A program made the translations under genes and the position numbers. The notes beneath the pieces were generated by a model. That model saw only the letters and a program-made list of their open reading frames with translations. It was not told the origin of the DNA and did no database searches. Shown here in pieces: positions 9,801 to 17,489 of a stretch of DNA of 64,000 nucleotides. Source of the DNA: Amphritea atlantica. Its GTDB lineage: Bacteria > Pseudomonadota > Gammaproteobacteria > Pseudomonadales > Balneatricaceae. The stretch covers positions 1,851,001-1,915,000 of the forward strand of contig CP073344.1 of the NCBI GenBank assembly GCA_024397875.1, given 5' to 3'. Numbering within the stretch: position 1 is the stretch's first letter; each line of letters begins with the position of its first letter.

Positions 9801-10065
9801 CGCAGTCGCCGTACATGGTCCTGACCGGAGAGACCATTATATCGGCAGCCGTTAACTGGCTTAGATCAAGCTCCGTGGTGCTGGCCAGTCGTAGAATATC
9901 CTTTTCGGTAATGATACCCAGAGGCTTCTGCTGCTCAAGAATGACAATTGAGCTGACATTCGATCTGCGCATCCGGTGCAGGACAGTCAACACAGTGTCC
10001 CTTTGATGAGCACACAGCACATTCATGCTGCAGATGGTATCAAGTGTTATTTCTGGCTCCGACAT
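6802..10065 (-). CDS. CBS-PAS-GGDEF-EAL bifunctional c-di-GMP turnover protein
   Basis: About 1087 residues from the ATG at 10065, which has AAGGA upstream; a GTG nine codons earlier (10092) is also in frame. Order: four CBS motifs in two pairs (about 5-265), three PAS domains (about 280-400, 410-530, 540-655), GGDEF (about 665-825) and EAL (about 840-1085). The GGDEF motif is canonical (ARFGGDEF) with an I-site RxxD (REND) five residues before it. The EAL half keeps EALIRW, EITEG, DDFGTGYSS, KIDQSF and AEGMET, so both synthesis and hydrolysis of c-di-GMP look possible. The third PAS has a cysteine cluster (CDPCQACP), perhaps redox- or metal-sensing. CBS pairs usually bind adenine nucleotides. 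No membrane segment: cytosolic. Confidence 0.9.
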   Translation of the reverse strand: MSEPEITLDTICSMNVLCAHQRDTVLTVLHRMRRSNVSSIVILEQQKPLGIITEKDILRLASTTELDLSQLTAADIMVSPVRTMYGDCDFQQAYEKMQQEKLRHIVVVDRHHTLQGIVTETDFVQHLGFEYLAEIKHVEAVMERVILFVAPDSTLRQAFTTMNEKKISSVVVGNGYQADGILTERDVVRLLDDQIDLNQALVSQYMSSPVEIIDTETSLLQARQIMQDKTIRRLLVCDSDGKIAGLLTRQHLIDSLQTHFIQMMRDALDNLNQQLHSSRNKTIHYQGFFENTPLAYQSLDTNGNILEVNASWRKMMGYDNNEIIGTPFSNLLAKGQDEQYSQGFTEFKKKGMITEAHYRVLTKSGEMIETQIDGQFLRDPSGRLSQTHCLLTNLTEKHRIDSQLRLFRQLIDRSKDALFVIDVETSRIIDTNQASCDYLGYSRKQLLQMHVTDFSDQADNQEQWHTRVSEVLSENNGGVFEAIHRTANGQRIPVEISTTLQIANNRQILLSTVRDITDRKKAEQKSREESDFLQAVLDCIGDPVIVINSDYQVIKSNNAASDYYFNCQSQPDKPCYRSVNNSCDPCQACPLKSAMENMQPTTRLHEQILNTGEKRIYELMTSPLYNADGQVTGLVESSRDITEHIKTRERLQDKEKSLDFLAHHDPLTKLPNRLLFSDRLKQALRRARRMKTGLGLLFIDLDEFKEINDSFGHNLGDQLLKKVAIRLQEHIRENDTLARFGGDEFTIIVEDLLHPEDAAVIAQNLLNAFNDPIQLEEHYLHITLSIGISLYPEDADQPEALIRNVDSAMYLAKASGKNRYDFYTQEMTDQALERILMISAIRKAIEQQQFILHYQPQIDIRDNLIIGAEALIRWKDPQRGTIAPGRFIPLAEKTGMIRAIDLWVLDSVCRNIVEWQRNGYQVPCISVNISARHFGSNSLAREVEAILERHKCPGNMIELEITEGVIMNNPTRSGSELAQLRAMGIRLAIDDFGTGYSSLSYLKTLPLDRLKIDQSFISDIPGDKNDQAISRAIIVLAASLGLEVIAEGMETEEQRQFLISEECFQAQGFLFSKGVPEHRFLSMLNKH

Positions 10066-10387
10066 CCTTTCTGATTCCTTTACATAAGCCACACAGGTGC
10101 GTCCCTTCGTTTTTAGGGACAGGCAATCAAGTTAACACAGTGTTTATAGAATAGTATTGATCAGGATTCGAAATGTCACTATTAAGAGACAGATTGCACC
10201 GCCTATGGTCATTGTTTCCTTGATGGAATTACTCAATTTATCACAGACTAATTGATGCGGACTCTACTTCTGCTAATGTACCAGCGAAGCGTTATGTTTT
10301 GAGCCAGGCTTCTCGCGCACATCCTTATCTGACAGCGGATGCTGCCAGTGAGCCTGCGTTGCTATTAAGAATAACTGAGACCTGACT
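10066..10387. other. Divergent intergenic region between c-di-GMP gene and fahA
   Basis: Holds the divergent promoters of the CBS-GGDEF-EAL gene and fahA. I see no convincing operator, RNA or further gene. Confidence 0.5.
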
Positions 10388-11698
10388 ATGCCTGTACTGA
10401 ATGAAACCCATAATCCCGACTTGCGAAGCTGGGTGAGCTCCGCAAACAGCCCTGATACAGATTTTCCTATCCAGAATCTGCCGTTTGCTGAGTTCCGTCG
10501 TAAGCACTCAGTAGAATCCTTCAGGGGGGGCGTGGCTATCGGTGATCAGGTGCTGGATCTGGCAGCCGCTAAGGGGGTGTTCAGTGAAACTGCTGCGATT
10601 GGTGCCCAGGCGTGTACGGCATCGACGTTGAATGAATTTATGTCGCTGGGGGCTCCTGTGTGGTCGGCACTGCGACTGGCGCTGTCCCGCGTGTTGCGGC
10701 AAGGCGCGGCTGAGCAAAGTATTCTGGAAACCTGCCTGATACCTCAGGATGAGGTGGAATACAGCCTGCCATGTACGATTGGTGACTATACCGATTTTTA
10801 TACCTCTGTATTTCATGCCACCCGGGTTGGCAGTCTGTTTCGTCCCGATAATCCGCTGCTACCTAACTATAAATGGGTGCCCATCGGCTACCATGGCCGC
10901 AGCTCATCGATCGATGTTTCCGGACAGACATTCAAACGACCACAGGGTCAAATCAAGGCCGCTGATGCAGCCGAACCCAGTGTCGGCCCTTGCAAACGGC
11001 TGGATTATGAGCTGGAGATCGGTATTTATATTGGCGTGGGTAATGCGCCCGGTGAGCCGATAGTGCTGGATGATAGTGATCAGCACGTGTTTGGTTACTG
11101 CCTCTTTAATGACTGGTCCGCCCGGGATATTCAGGCCTGGGAATATCAGCCACTGGGACCGTTTCTGGCAAAAAACTTTGCCTCTACCGTGTCGCCCTGG
11201 ATCGTTACCAACGAAGCGCTGTTACCGTACCGGGCTGAATTTAAGCGTGATGCTGCCGATCCGCAACCGCTGCCCTATCTGTCATCAGACAGTAACAGCG
11301 GGGAGGGAGCTCTGGATATTAAGCTGGAGGTGCTGTTACAGACGCAGCAGATGCGTAACCGCCATGAGTCGCCAGCTAAACTCTCTGAGTCTAATTTTGT
11401 GTACTCCTACTGGACTGTTGCACAGATGGTGGCTCATCATACCGTTAACGGGTGCAATCTGCGTCCCGGCGATTTTTTTGGCTCAGGTACGCAATCCGGG
11501 CCAGAGCATGAACAGGGTGGTTCGCTGCTGGAGCTCAGCCGGGGCGGTAAAGAGTCGATTACGCTGCCAAATGGCGAACAGCGCACCTTCCTTGAGGATG
11601 GCGATACCGTGGTGATGCGGGGGTATTGTGAAACTGAGGGTGCGGCCCGTATCGGCTTTGGTGAGGTTGCCAGCACTGTGCTGCCGGCGAACAGCTGA
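10388..11698 (+). CDS. fahA: Fumarylacetoacetase
   Basis: 436 residues, the usual length for the enzyme (EC 3.7.1.2) that hydrolyses fumarylacetoacetate to fumarate and acetoacetate, the last step of tyrosine/homogentisate breakdown. Family segments are clear: the N-terminal FPIQNLP region, DYTDFYTSVFHATRVG (catalytic and metal-site loop), PIGYHGRSSSI, LDYELEIGIYIG with the metal-binding glutamates, LFNDWSARDIQAWEYQPLG with the metal aspartate, the catalytic lysine in FLAKNF, and LRPGDFFGSGTQSGP. Homogentisate dioxygenase is not adjacent, so the pathway must be completed elsewhere. No strong SD is visible before the ATG. A GGCAGCC hairpin follows. Confidence 0.95.
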   Translation: MPVLNETHNPDLRSWVSSANSPDTDFPIQNLPFAEFRRKHSVESFRGGVAIGDQVLDLAAAKGVFSETAAIGAQACTASTLNEFMSLGAPVWSALRLALSRVLRQGAAEQSILETCLIPQDEVEYSLPCTIGDYTDFYTSVFHATRVGSLFRPDNPLLPNYKWVPIGYHGRSSSIDVSGQTFKRPQGQIKAADAAEPSVGPCKRLDYELEIGIYIGVGNAPGEPIVLDDSDQHVFGYCLFNDWSARDIQAWEYQPLGPFLAKNFASTVSPWIVTNEALLPYRAEFKRDAADPQPLPYLSSDSNSGEGALDIKLEVLLQTQQMRNRHESPAKLSESNFVYSYWTVAQMVAHHTVNGCNLRPGDFFGSGTQSGPEHEQGGSLLELSRGGKESITLPNGEQRTFLEDGDTVVMRGYCETEGAARIGFGEVASTVLPANS

Positions 11699-11739
11699 GG
11701 ACTCTGCTGCATCAACATACAGTTTCGTCCACACAAAGC

Positions 11740-11770
11740 TTCATTAATAGAAAGTTTCATTAATAGAAAG
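11740..11770 (+). repeat. 15-bp direct repeat after fahA
   Basis: TTCATTAATAGAAAG occurs at 11740-11754 and 11756-11770, with a decayed third partial copy following. No function is evident. Confidence 0.6.
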
Positions 11771-11784
11771 CTTCGTTAACAAAA

Positions 11785-11806
11785 AAGGCAGCCCATGGGC
11801 TGCCTT
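11785..11806. terminator. Bidirectional terminator between fahA and the small basic protein
   Basis: Perfect 10-bp stem AAGGCAGCCC/GGGCTGCCTT with a 2-nt centre. The six-A run on its left becomes a U-tract for the minus-strand gene, so it most strongly ends that transcript. Confidence 0.75.
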
Positions 11807-11832
11807 GCTTATTGCAATGTCTGTATTGCGAT

Positions 11833-12003
11833 CTATTTTTTCGGTTTCTTTTTAAACAGCTTCAGCAGTTTCTTTTTCGGATCGTGCTCTTCAGTAGGCA
11901 ACGCCTTCTCAAACTTGTTCTTCAGATCGTTTAACTGCTTCTCTTTGCGTTTATGACGAACATCGTCCCGTTTACTGCTGATATCGACAATTTTATCGCT
12001 CAT
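11833..12003 (-). CDS. Small lysine-rich hypothetical protein (56 aa)
   Basis: The minus strand has an ATG at 12001-12003 and a TAG at 11833-11835, giving 56 residues starting MSDKIVDISSKRDDVRHKRK and ending LKLFKKKPKK. About a third of the residues are Lys or Arg, with a likely helix or coiled coil in the middle (EKQLNDLKNKFEKAL). It sits between a clear terminator and the M50 protease gene on the same strand, 45 bp downstream of that gene's stop, so it may be co-transcribed with it. I do not recognise the family; nucleic-acid or ribosome binding is only suggested by charge. SD is weak (AAGAG). Confidence 0.6.
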   Translation of the reverse strand: MSDKIVDISSKRDDVRHKRKEKQLNDLKNKFEKALPTEEHDPKKKLLKLFKKKPKK

Positions 12004-12048
12004 AGTTACGCTACTCTTATGTCTGCTTCTGACACCCTTAATAGCAGT

Positions 12049-13215
12049 TTAGCTCTGTAGCACCTTAAGCGGAAGCCCCAGTAACGCATCGCCCATGCCG
12101 TGGAAATACCAGATAATTGCGATCAGTCCTACGACGGTAAAAATATACCAGAGCGCAGAAACGATCTGACCATAACGATCCAGCGGCAATAGCAAGCTAT
12201 GATGACGGCTTCGCCATTCAAAAAACACCTCGGCACTGCCGATAATCAGCAGAAACCCGAGCAGCGCCAGACCAAAGGTGTAACTCAGCCAGATCCCCCC
12301 GGCTGCGGCCGCACCGCAGAGCAGTATGCCGGCCAGAGAGTTCATCGAGAAGGCAATACTTTTGAGCACATGCCCGCCATCCAGCGGCAGAATGGGCAGT
12401 AGATTAAACAGGTTCAGGAGAGCATTGAATGCGCTTAGTCCGGCAAAAAATATCGACCCGGTCACCCAGTATGCGATAAGGCTCAGCACGGATAAGCCGA
12501 AGCCGAAAAACGGTCCCATCAGTGAAATACAGACATCCTGCCAGCGGGTATTGATGCGGGCATCGCTCAGGGCCAGACCACCGACAAAGGGGATCAGATA
12601 GATCCCTTTTGTTTTCATACCGAAGTGTTTCATCGCCCGGATGTGACCATACTCATGCACTACCAGACAGAAGAGCAACGCCAGCGCAAACGGCAAAGAG
12701 AAAAACCAGGAGTAGGCCGCCAGACTAGCTCCGGCCATCACCACCTTAATGACTTTAGCGCTTTTCAGCAGTTTCAGGCCCAGAGCACCCAGCCCGATAA
12801 TACTGAATGAGCGTTTTTCCTGCAGGATCGGCGCCTGAGGCACCTGCTTCTCCATCGCCTCGCGGCCATGCTCTCCACTGGTAATTAACTGATCGCCCAT
12901 AAAGAAACGGTAGCTGACCTTGACCGGATCCCACTTAACCTCCGTCTCCAGCCGGCAGGTCAGCGTTTCTCCCTGCTTATTTTGCAACTCAAACTGGTGC
13001 TCACTGAGACCTTCAAAGTCGCTGTCTGCATCACGCCGGGAGACCGGGGTGTTATTCCAGTACAGCAGCTGCCAGCCCGCCATTGAGCCTTCCAGGCGCA
13101 GACTATGCCCCTGACAATCCAGATTAAGTAGTTCCACTTCCGTTTCCTGCAAAAAAGATATCGGCGGGAATGGTTGCATAACTTGATGGCAGTTTAAAGT
13201 GACTTCTTGCTGCAA
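12049..13215 (-). CDS. M50 family site-2-protease-like membrane metalloprotease
   Basis: 388 residues. The first about 130 form a soluble, mostly beta domain that I do not recognise; the rest is membrane-embedded with about six hydrophobic segments. The zinc motif HEYGH is at 187-191 and the third ligand Asp at 279 in LPLDGGHVLK, the classic M50 pair, so the protease should be active inside the membrane. Between them lie the family's glycine-rich VGGLAL and MGPFFGFG segments. Related proteins cleave membrane-bound regulators or process peptides, but the target is not known. The upstream gene on this strand is the response regulator (165-bp gap); the small basic protein follows. Confidence 0.85.
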   Translation of the reverse strand: MQQEVTLNCHQVMQPFPPISFLQETEVELLNLDCQGHSLRLEGSMAGWQLLYWNNTPVSRRDADSDFEGLSEHQFELQNKQGETLTCRLETEVKWDPVKVSYRFFMGDQLITSGEHGREAMEKQVPQAPILQEKRSFSIIGLGALGLKLLKSAKVIKVVMAGASLAAYSWFFSLPFALALLFCLVVHEYGHIRAMKHFGMKTKGIYLIPFVGGLALSDARINTRWQDVCISLMGPFFGFGLSVLSLIAYWVTGSIFFAGLSAFNALLNLFNLLPILPLDGGHVLKSIAFSMNSLAGILLCGAAAAGGIWLSYTFGLALLGFLLIIGSAEVFFEWRSRHHSLLLPLDRYGQIVSALWYIFTVVGLIAIIWYFHGMGDALLGLPLKVLQS

Positions 13216-13380
13216 ACAGTCATATAACGGTATTAAGTGTTTATTGCCCTGCGACGTTAGCGTGTCTTCTGGCCTTAAGACATGTTTCTCAATGTTTTAT
13301 GTCATGAATGTCCGGGCAATGGGGCTGTGTCGATGCATGAAGAAACAGTGTTAGCGGTGGATAATTAGATTAAATCTGAT

Positions 13381-14109
13381 TTATTCGATCCAGCTTACAT
13401 CGACGGCAAAAATATACCCGGCACCGTAGACGGTTTTAATAATCTGAGGTTCTTTCGGGTTGTCTTCGATTTTTTTGCGCAGCCGGGACATCCGTGAATC
13501 AATACTCCGGTCATAGGGTATTGCCTGCTCTCCCAGCAGGCGATCTCTGGATAAGATCTGTTTGTTCGAACCTAACAGGGTATTGAGAAGGTCGCCTTCT
13601 GCGGTGCTAAGCGTATAATTTTTTCCTGAGCTATGGCTGAGCGTCAACGTCGTTGGAATATACAGCCATTGAGCAAATTGCGCTTTTCTGACACCTCTGC
13701 CGGGAGTGCGGTTTTCCTGTGACAGGCCTAAACGGCGCATCAGACTGTGAACCCTGGCAACCAGATCCCGGGGCTCGAAGGGTTTGGTTATATAATCGTC
13801 ACCACCCAGTTCCAGTCCAAGCACCCGGTCTGGAAGACTACCTCTGCCGGACAGAATCAGGACGCCAACGTCCGGTTTATCACTAAGCGCTTTGACCAGC
13901 GCCATTCCATCCATATCCGGCAGGCCCAGATCAATGATACAAAGCGCAGGAGTCATGCCTCTGAGGGCTTGTAAGGCCAGCGTTCCGGTGTTGAATACGC
14001 GGATGTCATAGCCATAGTATTCAAGCTCTGAACAGGCCAGATCACAGATGTCTCTATCGTCATCAATAATATAAATAAGATCTTTCTTATGCATGTTTCT
14101 GATACTCAT
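13381..14109 (-). CDS. OmpR-family response regulator
   Basis: 242 residues: receiver domain (about 10-128) with acidic residues D16/D17, phospho-acceptor D60 in IIDLGLPDMDG and conserved K109 in ITKPF; then a winged-helix DNA-binding domain (about 150-240) with SRDRLL, RSIDSRMSRLRKKIED and IKTVYGAGYIF. It is the partner of the Cache hybrid kinase directly upstream on the same strand (32-bp gap). Two starts are possible: the MSIRNM start or the Met at residue 6, which would better match typical receivers. It presumably regulates genes in response to a small extracellular ligand sensed by the kinase; targets are unknown. Confidence 0.9.
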   Translation of the reverse strand: MSIRNMHKKDLIYIIDDDRDICDLACSELEYYGYDIRVFNTGTLALQALRGMTPALCIIDLGLPDMDGMALVKALSDKPDVGVLILSGRGSLPDRVLGLELGGDDYITKPFEPRDLVARVHSLMRRLGLSQENRTPGRGVRKAQFAQWLYIPTTLTLSHSSGKNYTLSTAEGDLLNTLLGSNKQILSRDRLLGEQAIPYDRSIDSRMSRLRKKIEDNPKEPQIIKTVYGAGYIFAVDVSWIE

Positions 14110-14141
14110 AACCTGCCTGATCAGTCAACGGAACAACCGGA

Positions 14142-16931
14142 TTAGCGTGCTTTATCGGCGCTGTTAATCGCTTTCTTCAATGCTTCCTTGCTGAAAGGTT
14201 TTTTTAAAATAGTGTGGCAGGGCAAATCACTTCTGTCTGATAGCTGATCGTATGCATAACCACTGATTAATACAATACTCGCGGCTGGGTGGTGCTCTGC
14301 CATCAGATCCGCAAGCTCAAGGCCGTTCAGCGGCCCCGGCATACTAATGTCTGAAACCAGATTGTCGATATGATCCAGTGCTTCGATCAGGTTTCTGGCC
14401 TCGTCGGAATCGGCAGCTTCAATGACGGCATAGCCAAGGCTGATCAGTTGCTTGCGAATAATCGTCCTGACATCCCGATCGTCTTCCACCAAAAGTGTCA
14501 GGTTGCTGTTAGCATTTGATAACAGCTTAGCCGTTGGCGGGGTGTTGTCGCCAGGCTGCTCAGCCTGAGTATTAACGGGCAGAAGCAGAGTGACCGCAGA
14601 GCCCTTTCCGGGTGTGCTGGCGATTGAAATAAAGCCCCTGGATTGTTTGATAAACCCATAAACCATACTCAGGCCCAGCCCTGATCCATTGCTGTAACTT
14701 TTGGTGGTGTAAAAAGGTTCATAGGCTTGTGTCATGGCTTGTGCAGTGAAACCATGCCCTGAGTCGCTAACCTGAAGCCGGACATATTCACCCGCAGGAA
14801 CCGTCTCGTCATAGCCTGATTCAGCTGAATCAGTGGCTAATTTGCAGGCGCTTATGCTGACCCCTATTTCACCGCCTTCCGGCATCGCATCCCGTGCGTT
14901 AAGTGCCAGATTGATGATAGCGTTTTCTAACTGATTCGGGTCCACGGTGACTATCGCCGGGGTAGAAACCGTGGAGATGATTTTGATGTTCTCAGGCAGT
15001 GACCCCTGCAGTAACTCTATCGTATCCGGTAATAATATGGCGAGATCAACGCGACGGGAGGTTAACGCCTGACGCCTTGCAAAGGAGAGTAAGCGGCCGG
15101 TGATATCTGCGCCTCTACGAGATGCGCGAATGGCCGGAGCGAGGTATCTGTCGAGCCCGGTTGCATCTTTATAATGATCAGTCGCGGCCAGTAAATTACC
15201 CAGAATAACCGATAAAAGGTTATTGAAATCATGCGCCAGACCGCCTGCCAACTGTCCGGTCGCACTCATACGCTGAGCTTCCATTAATTTACGTTCTGCA
15301 TCTTTTTCAGCGGTTATATCCAGTGAAAGGTTAACTAATCCGCAGATGTTGTGATTATTATCAATATCCGGAATCAGCATCCGTTTGGTGATCACCGGCC
15401 TGTCTTTGAACTGATACTCAAACACTATCTTCTCGCCCGTCAGGCAGCGGCGAACTTTATCCTGAATATCCGCCATCATCCCGGACGCAAGTATTGAACC
15501 GATAGGATGATTAATAATTTCCTCTTTACTCTTATTAAAAAAATCTGCGTATCCCTGATTAACAAAGAGGTAATTTAAGTCTGCATCAAGATAGGCAATC
15601 TGTGCGGGCAGGGCGTCCAGAATCAGTCGCTGTCTTTCTTCAAGCTGCGCTAACTCAAGGGTTCGGCTTTTAACCTTACTATCGAGGGTCTGAATATTAC
15701 TTTTTAAACGCGTCACCATCCGGTCAAAGGTTTGGGCCAGCAAACCTATTTCATCATCACGAATGATGCCGCTTTTGGCGCTCAGGTCTCCATCACGAAC
15801 CCGTTCTGCTGTATCAGCCAGCTGCTTAATGGGGTGTGTAATACGGCTGATAAAAAACACGGCCAGACAGATTGCAAGCAGCGTTGATATCAGCGCAATC
15901 GTGAGAATACGCTGACTCAGTAGCTGAGAGCTGTGCTTAAGTTCATCAACATATACTGACGAACAGATATACCAGCCAAAACCATCCAGCGTCCGAACCA
16001 GCGAAATTTTGTCATAGATATAGTTTCCCGGATCGTCCGGCTTATCCCATTTGTAACGCAGTTCCTGCCCGGTATCCGCGACCGAAATCAGCTCGCTTAC
16101 GATGGGTTGACCGGTTATCGGGTTGCGCAGACTGAGAGCGTTGGTCTGATCAATGTTGCTATTAGGGTGGGTTAGAAGCAGTCCCTCTTTGTTAAAGATG
16201 AACAGATAACCGGTTTTAGCGACACGGACCTGGCTCAGCGCTTCCCGGACTTCGGTAATGGCGTTTTGTTTGCGTTGCTCCACTTCGGTTTCAATATCAT
16301 CCAGATACAGTCCTGAGCCGATCACCAGATCCCACTCGGGGAAATACTTTATGTAGGTGAGCTTTTCCGCAGCAGGACCGTCTTTAAGACGTTGCCATTT
16401 ATAATGGTAAAAACCTTCACCTTCATAAATGACGGAGCGGATCTTGCTCATAAGAATGTCTTTTTCTGCTGCGGTATCGAAAGTGGATGGGGTGTTGTCG
16501 CGAAATTTTGGCAATGGATGTGTTATGAACTCTCCCTGGCTATCAGCGATCCAGATATAACCGTCATTGTCATAGGAGAAATGATTCAGGACCTTGAAAG
16601 CATCCAGATTCCGGTTGTTTTTAAATGAGCCGGACTGGGGTAATGCTTTATAAGCCTGCCGAAGATTGGCTTCGGTTAGCTGAACCAGCGCTTTGAGTCG
16701 TTGTTTGTGCGCATTGAGTGCCTGCTCCCGATAGTTTTCAAGATTTACATGCATCTTATTGGCTAGCTGAAATGCATTATCCAGCGCCAGCCGGGCAGAG
16801 TTTCTCTCTATTTCGAATACCTGTTCCTGAATCAGCGGGACAGAGTAGAGATAGATGGCTGAAAACATCATGGTAATAATCATCAGCACAATAAAAAAGA
16901 AACGTCTGAACAGCTTTGACATCGTGAACAT
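14142..16931 (-). CDS. Double-Cache sensor hybrid histidine kinase
   Basis: 929 residues. A membrane segment at about 10-30 is followed by a periplasmic double Cache region (about 35-335; WIADSQGEFITHP and FIFNKEGLLLTHP mark the two lobes), a second membrane segment (about 341-362), HAMP (365-415), PAS (about 435-548), HisKA with the phospho-acceptor H567 (GGLAHDFNNLLS), HATPase with N-box NAIINLALNARDAM and the G boxes DSGHGF and GSGLGLSMVYG, and a C-terminal receiver (about 805-925, VSDISMPGPLNG). The H-box and receiver resemble hybrid kinases that sense organic acids or amino acids. It forms an operon with the response regulator below it; the terminal receiver suggests internal phosphate transfer. 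Confidence 0.92.
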   Translation of the reverse strand: MFTMSKLFRRFFFIVLMIITMMFSAIYLYSVPLIQEQVFEIERNSARLALDNAFQLANKMHVNLENYREQALNAHKQRLKALVQLTEANLRQAYKALPQSGSFKNNRNLDAFKVLNHFSYDNDGYIWIADSQGEFITHPLPKFRDNTPSTFDTAAEKDILMSKIRSVIYEGEGFYHYKWQRLKDGPAAEKLTYIKYFPEWDLVIGSGLYLDDIETEVEQRKQNAITEVREALSQVRVAKTGYLFIFNKEGLLLTHPNSNIDQTNALSLRNPITGQPIVSELISVADTGQELRYKWDKPDDPGNYIYDKISLVRTLDGFGWYICSSVYVDELKHSSQLLSQRILTIALISTLLAICLAVFFISRITHPIKQLADTAERVRDGDLSAKSGIIRDDEIGLLAQTFDRMVTRLKSNIQTLDSKVKSRTLELAQLEERQRLILDALPAQIAYLDADLNYLFVNQGYADFFNKSKEEIINHPIGSILASGMMADIQDKVRRCLTGEKIVFEYQFKDRPVITKRMLIPDIDNNHNICGLVNLSLDITAEKDAERKLMEAQRMSATGQLAGGLAHDFNNLLSVILGNLLAATDHYKDATGLDRYLAPAIRASRRGADITGRLLSFARRQALTSRRVDLAILLPDTIELLQGSLPENIKIISTVSTPAIVTVDPNQLENAIINLALNARDAMPEGGEIGVSISACKLATDSAESGYDETVPAGEYVRLQVSDSGHGFTAQAMTQAYEPFYTTKSYSNGSGLGLSMVYGFIKQSRGFISIASTPGKGSAVTLLLPVNTQAEQPGDNTPPTAKLLSNANSNLTLLVEDDRDVRTIIRKQLISLGYAVIEAADSDEARNLIEALDHIDNLVSDISMPGPLNGLELADLMAEHHPAASIVLISGYAYDQLSDRSDLPCHTILKKPFSKEALKKAINSADKAR

Positions 16932-17489
16932 GAAAGTTTTCCGCAGTAGAGGGTCATACCAGTCTAAATCGAAATCGCAACAAATTCTTCAGCTGCGCAC
17001 ATTTCGGTGGGATTGTGGCAAATACTGGCAAAGATCTTAGTGTTTAATACGGCCATAACCCGGAATGTTCTATAGTCAGAAAGAACGATTCTGGTGAAGT
17101 ATAAAAATAATTAACTAACCGTCTGGTTATACACTGGCAGGATCAGGAATCTTCATATGACCCAAAACTACATCTGTATATCACTCTCACTGATTAAGAG
17201 ATTAAAGGGGGTAGGCGCTATTAAGGTAAGCCTGTTTAATCTGTTGAAAACGTTTCTTATCCGACTCCGGCCCTGGTTTTCTTAACAGAATCCGCAACTT
17301 CACACTAGACAATGCTATCAGCATTACCCCATCAGGATATCAGCGGCTTTTCTATGCCCTGATGCTATCCAGATGTAAAGCGGAACGAGCAGAACTCTCA
17401 TCGATTTAATCTTATCGGCGGTTTGATGGGTTAATGCCATTGTAACCAACAAGCATCCGCAGAATTATCATGACCTGAAGGTAAACGAC
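16932..17489. other. 558-bp intergenic region before acyl-CoA ligase 1
   Basis: AT-rich divergent promoter region of the sensor kinase and the ligase. Apart from the TAACC-GTCT-GGTTA repeat at 17116-17129 I see no gene or RNA. Confidence 0.5.
17116..17129. promoter_or_regulatory. Short inverted repeat TAACC-GTCT-GGTTA
   Basis: Perfect 5-bp arms separated by 4 bp, about 360 bp before the ligase start. The geometry is like TetR-family operators that control fatty-acid genes, but the match is short and could be chance. Confidence 0.2.
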
